This document shows positions 47,781 through 57,700 of a stretch of 64,000 nt of DNA, one piece after another. A program made the position numbers and the translations under genes. Below the pieces are notes generated by a model. The model ran no database searches, had not been told where the DNA came from, and was given only the letters and a program-made list of their open reading frames with translations. Origin of the DNA: Romanomermis culicivorax (taxonomy: Eukaryota > Nematoda > Enoplea > Mermithida > Mermithidae); contig CAWUHX010000007.1 of NCBI GenBank assembly GCA_963922205.1, positions 2,170,001 through 2,234,000 on the forward strand, given 5' to 3'. Within the stretch, counting starts at the first letter, position 1. Every line of letters begins with the position of its first letter.

Positions 47781-48862
47781 GGAAAATTACGTTTGAAAAC
47801 AAGAAAAGTAGTTCCGGCTCGTTAAATTTGCCAAAAAAAATTTTAAGGCGTCAAAAAACATGCGAAATTCGCTCAAATATCGTAAATAAAAAATGAATTT
47901 TTCGGTCGGAGTACGCGAACAGACGGGGGATCGAAACCGAAATTTTTTTGCACGACGCAATCGAAATGCTTCGGTTCGGTCGACTTCGGTTGACTTCATT
48001 TATAGTTTTCATCACCCTTCCGCGCGATGAAAACTGCTATACTCTCTCAACGCGCGGAAAAACTGCTTCCGTTCCGTTCCGCCGAAAAAGGCAAGTATAA
48101 ATGACCCTTAAGGTTAGAGCAATATTGTGTATATTATTGGAATTGTACAAAGTTTTATCAAGTTCTCATTTGTTTTAGTTCTTCTACAATTGGATAAAAA
48201 CAAATCGTCCCTGGTGATTCCAATTTCGATTTTCAGTCGTAAATTACATAAAGTATGAAATTTTGAGGGGATTTTCAAAGTTGTCCGCTCGATGGTCGAT
48301 GCTATCAGAAAGTGTGTCTTATGCCTTGACTTGTAAATTTTTTTATTCCGATTCTACAGTATGGGCTTCTGGGCAGAAGTTTTCGAAACACAAATAATTT
48401 TTTGACAGATGCGTCCCAATTCATGCATATGGAAAGTTCTATTTGAAAACATCTTGATTTCATTTTGATTCCAAATTTTTAGCTTTGTCAACGAATCTTC
48501 GAACGATATTTTAGTGAGATCTGTATGTACATTTTTTTCACTAACTTGGTAGACCTCTCAGCCAAACTCTTATATTTTCTGCAATTCGATTTTTTTGGTA
48601 CAGTTGAGTCCATTATTTAAAATTTCAAATCTTGCACCAAATTCCGAATTAAATTACGGAATTAAAACGGACTGTTCGTATATGCTCAGAAAGATTTCAT
48701 TCTAGTTTCAACTCCGTTTACCAGTACCATACGTATGTGAGCGTGAGTTAAGTTTGAAAATTGATATTCCGTTTCAGATTTGTCTCATCTAAAAGTGGAA
48801 ATTTCTAATGATGACTGCTTGAGATCACTTGAGTGAAAGAAAAATTGGATTATTGTTTTTTA

Positions 48863-49681
48863 CGGAATACGAGAAGGGCCACTTGAAAAAATCGTTACAA
48901 CTTGACAAAACGTGCTACCACTTGAAAAAAACCGTTACCTTCGAACATGATGTACAAAATTTTGTCTACGTGCATCGGAAAAACTTCAAGATGCTTCGCA
49001 AAAATTTCAAGACGCACCGCAGAAAATCAAGATGTAAGAGTTTTTCAATGTTGGAATTTTTTTTCAAGTGCATCAAAATTTTTTCAGGTGCATCGTTTCC
49101 TTGTTTCCTTGCCGGGTTCCTGAGCAGGAAAGTTAGAACAGCCGACAACGTTCAAAATTTTGATTATTTTACAGAATTTACTGCATTTAGAGTGAAATAC
49201 AAACATTTTTGACGTTTTTCTGAAAAGTCCCGAAAAATAAAAATTTTTATGAAAAACCAATATGTCCATCGAATTCCCATTGCAAGATAACCAACCCCCG
49301 TAAAAACCAAGGGTGCCCTCTGTCAGAAAGTCGTAGCTCAAAATATAAACATAGGAGGCGGAGCTTTTGGCTAATTTCAGAAATTTTCATCCTTTTATGT
49401 CCCGCCCATCTTGATTTTTCAAGATGGGATATTAATCTTTTTTCAAGTCGGGATCTTGATTTTTTCAAGATTATCTTGAAAAAAATGCGATGTACTTGAA
49501 AAAATTGCGATGCACATGAGAAGAGATTTGAACATCGAAAAACTTCTACATCCTGATTTTTTTGCGACGCATCTTGGAATTTTTTCTTTGAATCTAGAAA
49601 AAATCTTGAGCATCATGTTCAAAGGTAACGATCTTTTTCAATTGGTAACAATTTTTTTTTTCAAGTGACCCTTCTCGTACT
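48863..49681. mobile_element. GCGATGCATCTTG foldback element, copy 2
   Basis: Ends ACGGAATACGAGAAGGGCCA and, reversed, GTACGAGAAGGGTCACTTGA. The arms hold GTGCATCG/GATGCTTCGCAAAAA units (48970-49095) and their inverse (49485-49600). Same layout as 24957-25997. Confidence 0.75.
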
Positions 49682-49956
49682 TTCTAGTTTTTGTACTGGA
49701 GTTTTTATAAATGCAAAAAGCCTCGCTAAACTTTCTAAGAGCATTTTTTCGACGTCGAATCACAAATCGAAGATTCAAAGAATTCAACTTTTGTCTCATG
49801 ATATGGCAGAAAACTGTTTTTTGCTTCCTGATTTTAGAAAAATTTTGCAATTACAGACGGTTATGTACCGGGCATTTGTACTCGTGAAAAATGAGGTATA
49901 TGTAATAACGACAGTGACGAGTAATATAGAGAAATAGTCCATACTTTTTAATTAAG

Positions 49957-50351
49957 ACTCCTCTACATTTTTCCAAAAACACAAAACTATGCTTCCCGGC
50001 TTGACGGCTTTATCTTCCTCGTCGTCGGCTTCTTTGCGATCGTCAAACGAATCAACGTTAAGCAACATTAATGGTCCACTTTTACAACAGCAGCAGCATC
50101 ATCATTCCAACGGCGGTCTTTCACCCAACAACAGCAACAAAATTTTTGCTTCGGCGTCGTCGGCTGGCGTTATAGCTCCGGTTTTGGTCAGCTTGGCCGT
50201 GGGTGGTGAGGCCGGCGGCGTATCGCCCATCAATTTATGCGCCGTCGGACAACAACAGCATAACGAAACGGTCAAAACGCAAATATCGACGAAAAAAGCG
50301 AAACATATTAAACAAGGAGGTCTAATCAATTTTGCGAAAAAGAACTCTTAA
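49957..50351 (+). CDS. candidate third exon of the PKG gene (low-complexity, ends in stop)
   Basis: An open frame with a clear coding bias (third-position C/G well above the flanks) from an acceptor TTTTTAATTAAG at 49956 to TAA at 50349-50351. The phase fits the previous exon (G+AC = Asp). The product is 130 residues: MLPGLTALSSSSSASLRSSN, a QQQQHHH run, GEAGGVSPINLCAVGQQQ, and a basic end STKKAKHIKQGGL. AATAAA signals at 50645 and 50775 suit a terminal exon. If so, the message encodes a 383-residue, kinase-less zipper protein. Alternatives: an alternative first exon starting at ATG 49989, with an internal donor (for example GGTG|GTGAGG near 50206), or a separate small gene. The low-complexity sequence gives no homology to decide. 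Confidence 0.5.
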
Positions 50352-51763
50352 ACGGCTATTATGTAATAACTCGCAGCGAAATTTTATTGTAGTCTAGTTT
50401 TTGAATTGAGCACAAAATCAAGTGTCGAATGATATCCTGATAAAAATGAGACATGTCGTTTTACCGATGAAATTACGCAATTCGTTTTCTGGGAGAATCC
50501 GTTGAGCAAAGAACATCTCCATTATAAATTCATTTCATTATATCTTGCCAAAAATATTCCCAACGTTTCGATTCTCAAAACAAATCACACAAAAAATTAC
50601 CTTTGGACACATGACTGTCTTGCCAAACCACGATGCACTTTAGCAATAAAATCTCAAGATGACAAACTGAGGGCTTTCTAGAATCACACGCAATCGTAAT
50701 ACGTCTTACTGTAGTATGTCCAAATACATTGATGGCTAGTCCATTTCATGTTTTATTGTACCGCTTTTGAATGTAATAAACTTGGCGACAAGAAGAGAAG
50801 AACTTAATGTAAATATAACACACGGATAAGCCACCAATAAGGTAACTGATTGGCGCGAGACCGGTCGGACATATTGTCATGGACATCATGTCATGTCACG
50901 AACAGCAGTATCATTTTGAAATCACCCGTGGGAGAAGTCTGCTCGTTAAATGACAGAAAATCTGCGTCATATTGATCATTATAACGTCATCTGACAGATA
51001 GTATGTCATTACTTCGTTGTGGCAATTACCATATGTGACATGAGATCTTGCATTGATCAGTTAGATTCAAGATCATACTCGGACAGGAAATATAGGGGGA
51101 TTTGAGGCGAATCTGTGCAAGGCAAGACTATTTATTAGGCCGTATAAAGATGAACGACAAGGATCTACCAAGAACCTGATCCTGCAGATCATGATCGAAC
51201 AGAGTCAGGGTACTAAAATAGACTAGCGCACTCTGTAAGGTTTGCTGATGTAAGTTCAAGTTGAAATTTTACCTTAGAAATTCAAGAGTCGTATTGAGTT
51301 ATTACAATCAAATAGGACCTCATAACTGAAACATTATTTCTACGGATTTATCGGAAATTTGTTCCAACCAGGATCTAAGTTGGTAGATAACATTAGGCAG
51401 GTTTTACGTCGCACAGTTATGCTAGATCATGCTGGCTGTTCAACTGAAGTTTCAACTTCAGAAGCTTCGTAAACCCGGCGCATGATTCCTAGAATTTTTT
51501 CACCACTGACTGAGGCTTCAGTATATTCAGAGGTACATATCAAACATATCAGTTACGATTCGCACGAAAAACACGACATGTAGAAGGTTCAATTAAATTC
51601 GTAACTACGGTTCCATTTATTCTGTTACTCGGTATCATCGGCATGGAACCTTTTTGTGCGTACGACAGCGATCAAGTAAAAAACATTTTCGCAAAAATTT
51701 ATTGTTAGATAATTAAAATCAAATGATATTCGTAATGATGCGTTATTGATCAAAATCGACTAC
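50352..51763. other. convergent intergenic region between the PKG exon and GHITM
   Basis: No coding region seen. It holds AATAAA at 50645-50650 and 50775-50780 for the plus-strand gene. On the minus strand AATAAA at 51621-51616 lies 143 nt after the GHITM stop. Confidence 0.6.
51616..51621 (-). terminator. poly(A) signal AATAAA for GHITM
   Basis: A canonical hexamer on the minus strand 143 nt beyond the GHITM stop codon, a normal 3' UTR length. Confidence 0.6.
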
Positions 51764-54700
51764 TTATTTCCTTCGGCTGCCACCACCGGATAGAATTACG
51801 ACCATTCGCATGAAAATATTCAGAATATTGGCATAAATGCTCAATTGCCTGAAAAGAAGGAAAAAATAATGAATATTGAGTTGACCGAAAACTTTAATTT
51901 CGAATGTACCCAGGCTATAAAAACAATGATTTAATTTTAGCACAGATTGGAATTTTTGTGGTTTTTTAACAGACATAGTTTTGCAACGCCAAAGCTCATT
52001 TGGAAAAAATGTGTTGTAGTTGTTGCGATATGGATCGTGATCACGATAATTCGTTCAACAATGTAAAAAAATGTGTTTCAATGCTCGGCAATCGCATCTT
52101 CAGGAATTATCGTTTAAAAAAAGCCTTGAGGAAAAACGTTGTACAAAAAGTTTCGAGTAATTTTCGAACAACAACGCGTTGTACGGGAGAACGGCAAACA
52201 AATTTTCAGGCTATACAATAGCCTAAATTCCCGAAAAATTTTCTGTCGCTCGGCGCCAGATTGTATTTTATACCTCCATGAATGGATTTATCCAGGCAAA
52301 TTTCAGAAGTATGTTCGGTAATTTCTTTCAGTCTTGCTGATTTTTTATGACTACGTATAACCCTAATTTAGGAAAGAAATTTATGGTTAAGCGTAAAAAC
52401 AAAAGAAATAGGACTTTATAATTCTATACGAAAATAAAAATTTGAGATGCAGTATGCTATATCGATTACAATGGACACAAATTTAAATGCTATACAGTTG
52501 GGATATTTTGAAAAAATGCTTACGCATTGATCGGATCGTAAGGAGCAACGCCGTAGAATTTTTCGTTCGGATGAGTTTGAGCTTGCGCAATCAAGCGCTG
52601 GGTATCGTAAAGCATAAACGCAGCGAACAGAACTAAACCTCCGTATAAAGCGACAGAATAAATACCAGCACCAAACATAGTGGTCGGCGGCAAAAAATAA
52701 GTACCTGCAGAGATAAAAATTGAGGAAATTCAATGACCAAACGTATAGGAAATTTTCAAGAAATAACGAAATTTTTCATTCTGTAGAATTGAACTGAAAC
52801 TTTCCAAAAACCTCTAATAAAATGTCAAAAACTATTCTTTCTTGTCTTATTCGTTTCTATATACAATAAATAATTTAGAAATCCGAGAATTGATTTGAAA
52901 AAATCGATTTTCTCGCCATGAGTTTCCATTAAACAAAGCTAACCGAGAGAAGCCGCGAAAACGATGCCAAATCCGATACCCAACATTCCACCCATATTCA
53001 AAAACTTATCGCTAGGAGCGCAGGCTGCGGTCGCCGATAATCCTGAAAGTATAAAAGGCGCGGAATATGCAGATGTATAATCGCAGTCTTGAGATTTTTT
53101 CTAGAAAAGTAACACACATTAGCCGAAGGATTTTTTGCTTTAAAATTTTCAAAACGCCTTCACGTTTTGTTATTGAGGCGTCAGACTTGTTTTACAATCT
53201 AACTAAACTGCATATCACAGTGATTCATGCGCCTTTCCTAAACTTCGTCAAATATCATCTTCTATGCGTATTGCTTAGAATTTCGATTGAAATCTTTGTT
53301 TTTCATCAAGAATAATAATTGGAAATAGGGTTTTTAGCACTAATGTGTGAGTATGTTGATTCTGATAATTTGCTTTTATTGTATTATCGATTCATGAAAT
53401 CGTGCTTGATGTTGGTATTTTCAAAACGAATTTGAACGAAAAAGAAAGCATTCAGAACGAGTTTTTTTATTTTGTGGAAGTTATGGAATAATTGTTAGAA
53501 AATGACGATTTTTGATTTTTACCACAATTCGGATATCTTTTATCTAATTTTCTCCTCGAACTTTTCTCAAAACTTTCTCACTTTTAGTCATTAGCTCGCG
53601 TGCTAGCGTCTGAAATTTCTATTAGCACGGCTCCGGTTTCATTAGCACCGTACTAAAAAAACCATGTTTGGTAAATTAAAGAAATATGATTAGAAAATAA
53701 TCTCGCTCCCCGGAAAGTTATTAGATTACTTATAATTTAATACCTCCAACAATGCCGGCGGTGTATAAAGCTGCTCGCATAACGATTGGTCCACCAACGA
53801 AAGCCAACGGGGCTAATATTGCACCCATAACGGCGCAATGAGTGGCCCAGGCTAGCAGTTTCATGGGCATTTGTTCCGATGTGTAGGGAACACTGCGGCA
53901 AACTACGGCCGTGCCGATCATAGCGGCTATCGTACCGACGAGAGCCTACAAAAAAATAAAATACGTATTTTATTACGTAAAAGAAAATCGAAAGAAATTA
54001 TGCAACAAATCTGAAACTAAGATTTTCTGACATGCATTTAATTGGGAAGGGGGAAATGCTATTGGTACCCTCCCCCCAGAAATCGTCGGACATATGGCTA
54101 TCCATTAGGCGACTCCACGCAAGATATGGTAGTCATAGGGACCCCACACTTTAGGCAGGGATTTTTTTCCGCACAGTGCGGATTTTTTGGGGGTCGTGCG
54201 GAAAATTTTTGAGAGTTTTCCGCACGGAACGGAAATTTTTTAATGTTTTTAGTGCTTTATAATGGTGGTGCGGAAATTTTCCTGGCCGATTTCCGCAAGA
54301 TGCGAAACGACCGGTGCGGAAAAAAAACCTTGACTTTAGGACGGAAAAATATTGAAAAATGTCGATTTTTTTAATGATTTTTGAACAAGAAATGGTCAAA
54401 AACGTCAATTTTCTCGGCGCTTCGCGCCACAAATACATTTTTATGCAAAAATTACAATTTTTTGAACCGTTCTTTGACAGAAAAAATCGATTTTTTCCTT
54501 TCAGGGACCCCTCCCCTAAAATTTCGGCTAATCACTGACCCCCAGCCCCGATCATTACATGTATGTTTTCTGGTATAAGATTCATTGATTTTACAATTGG
54601 TTTTTTTGCCTCGCGAATGCTGGAGTTGATGAAGCTACCCGTTAAACTGAATCTGTAGGCATAGAATTTCAATCAATATAGTCTTTTCATTTCTTGTAAA

Positions 54701-57700
54701 TTTTCACATTAAAAGATCACAATTAAATCCATACCGTCATCAAAATCGTTTACGAAAGGCTTTAATAGTGAGCCATTGGTCAAAAATTGCTGAAGATTAG
54801 TTGAGTATCCACACAGATTTGCAAACTGGCGAGACACACAGTTCTGCAGAAAATCATAATATAACAATAGTACTTGCTTTCCACTTTTCTTATTTAGAAA
54901 CATTTCGAGAAAAACATACTACGTTTTGTACACATTTCTTTTGAATATGCATGTTTTCTCGAACTGAATTGTTTCAAAATACAAATAAATTCCATAATCA
55001 ATGGAACAAGAACATTTTGAGAGAGAAGTGCAAGTCATGTCGCAAGAGCAGGCTTTTTTATGCTAAGCGAGCAGTTTTTTTCTGTTTTTTGGGCATTTTC
55101 TGCGCAGAACAAAAATTTTTAATCGGGAAGTTGCCGAAGGTTGGGATTTTTCCACTTACAGAGTTGATAAAAACGTGAATTTTTCTGTCGTTTTAGCACG
55201 TCGAAATGCCAAAATTTTTCGGCGCTTTACTATAACTTACATTTTTTCGTCAGAATTCCCGTCGTTAGGTTTATTTGTCACATTGTGGCATTGTCAAGTG
55301 TAAATATTATGCTTGACATATTCTTCCTTTTTCATTCAAATCATTTTTACGTTCTAAAGATAACTCAGATTACTTGAAAGATCTAGAATTTTGAGAAGGG
55401 ATCGGCCGAAGCTCCGGCCCGCCAAATCTGTTTTTTTTTCGGAGGTAAGGTAAAAACTGGCTGGTCAAATTCAGTAAATGGCAATTACGTTTTTTTTTCA
55501 GCAGAAAACGTCGCCTGCAGGATGAACTACAGCAGGAAACTAATATTTTCCTTGGCTTGTCTAGCAATAATGTCATACGATCTTTATTCCAATGAACAAT
55601 GTCACCTTTTTCGATAATTAGGGTTGTCCCAGGCCCCAGGCCGGGGCTAGGCTTGCCCCTGTTCGGGGCCAGACTACACAAAACTAGTAGTTTCGATAGG
55701 ATAACAACCTCGGTTTATAATAGAATTGAAGTTTAGAATATGACAAGTAAATATTCAATAATTAGTTTGACAGTAATACTTTTAGGAATCGCTAAATTCA
55801 CGTTCTGTTTGGATAAAAGTTTACATGTTTTCATTGTGTCTGGAACTGCACCCAACTTCAATACAGGTTCTCGATTGATTTTTTCAAAAAACATACAATT
55901 GTTCAATTTTTGTGATATGTTCAACTTTCCTCTTGAACTTTTTTCAAAAATTTCTCCCTTCCAATCATTAGCATGTGTGCTAACGTTCAAAAATTTCCAT
56001 TAGCACGGCTCTGGTTTCATTTGCATTGTGCAAAAAAGCCCTGCAGATGAATCGATAGAAGTGTCTAGGTATGTGTGCTAGAGATGTATCGGGTCCAAAA
56101 TTTCACGAATATCGGGTCCGGGTCCCAAATTTTAAGAATTTCGGGTCCGGGTCCATTATACTTTCCACAACGCTCATCTGTGCGATATACGTGTATCTTC
56201 ACATAGTAAAGGCTAGAGATGTATCGGGTCCAAAATTTTGAAAATATCGGGTTCGGGTCCAAAATTTTAATAATATCGGGTCCGGGTCAGGATCAGACAT
56301 GCACGGCAAAAATTTTCCAGGGGGGAGGTCCATGGACTTTTTTCCAGGGGGTAGGTGGGTGGGTGAGCAAAGAAAAAAGAAAACAAGTTCTGAAAGCCTG
56401 TTTTTCATACAAAATATGCACAAAAATCATCAAAAAACCTATCTTGGAAAAAGTTCAGGGGGGTGGCCAGGGTCTCAGGTATAGGGGTTTACCGCCCTAC
56501 CCCCTATGTGCATATATGGTCAGGATCCGAGTCCCCAATACATCTCTAATGTGTGCAATTCGGTTTGTTTAGGAAAAGAATGAGTTTCCTCATACTTAAT
56601 AATGACAGTTATCTTGAAAATTAAATTTTTTTGGTCTCAAATACTCAAATCTTTTCTAACCTATCAATCAATGCATTATTATAGCTGATGTGAAATGAAA
56701 ACAAAAAGAATCGCCTTAAAAATTTTTTCCATGAATGATACATGAAGTGAAGAATGATATTACTGATGACGTGTATGTTAGTACATTAAATGTCTGCCCC
56801 GGCACAACTCTACTAACAATTAACTCGCATAAATAAAACGTAAATGAAGATATAAAACGTCATTATATCATATTTCTGATGAACTATTTGTGTCGAACTG
56901 AGCTAAAAGCGCATCGGTGTACATAACTGGACAAACTATCGGTTCATCTGGTATCAGTCAACTATAAAGCTGATTGGTGCGCAGGCCCATATTTAGAGGG
57001 GGGAGGGGAGATTCAGCCCTAAATTTTTTTACATTTTTCGGTTTTTCAAAAATCCACACCCTATACGATTAAACTGATACCATAAATGTTAGATTAAGCT
57101 TAAATCATAAATTTTAGAATAAAATTTTCAGCAATATCATTGTACTTGTACATCACAATTCCCAAACTAAATTATATTTACATACTTTTCGTCAAAAATA
57201 GAATTTAGCCACTAATCCAAGCACACATAAACTAACTGAAAATAAGCCATCTCTACTGCAAAAATGATTTTCTTTTGATCCAGTAAACTCTAAATTTTTT
57301 TTGGAAAATTCCCCCGTTTTTAAAAACCCAGGATACGGGTATGTTGGTGCGTAATCGTTTTCGTGGTTGTCAAAGGCAAATTTGAGTAGAAAACCGGATG
57401 TTAGTAACTTTGTCTCATAGAAAGTAGACACGATGCAGCCAAATTTGATTTTCCCGCCTATTTCAGGGCCTACACTTTTAGTATGTAATATAAAAAATCA
57501 GCATCAAACTGTTGCAGATAACACTCATTTGTGACTACTGTTAGTCAGTCATTCAATTGAATTAACCCTGATACAAACTTTGATCTGGTGCTGGGAACTA
57601 GCTCATCTCGTACCAAGTTGTATCCAGTTGAATCTATTGTCCAGCTATGTTGGAGTACGATTATACCAGTTTACAATATCTAACGGCCCTGTCATACTTC

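Larger units (their letters stand above)
45245..48108. mobile_element. 2.9-kb PIF/Harbinger-like element with CGGAACGG ends (composite)
   Basis: Ends AGGGTCATTTATACTTGCCT and AGGCAAGTATAAATGACCCT, exact inverted repeats, flanked by TAA (45242-45244 and 48109-48111). The first 180 bp and last 60 bp match the 230-bp MITEs. The 2.5-kb middle is extra: it holds a GGGTGGGTGAGCAAA repeat (45640-45890) and an inverted pair around ACATTCTGATATTTT (46350 against 47630). I found no transposase or Myb-like frame, so it is a composite or dead element. Confidence 0.78.

Noticed and set aside
52000-52221. Cys-rich 73-codon plus-strand frame
   Set aside because: Falls in a GHITM intron, no homology recognised, no codon bias.
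56219-56572. 117-codon plus-strand frame
   Set aside because: Lies wholly within the hAT-like element and its nested repeat; the same peptide-like stretch appears in the other repeat copies.
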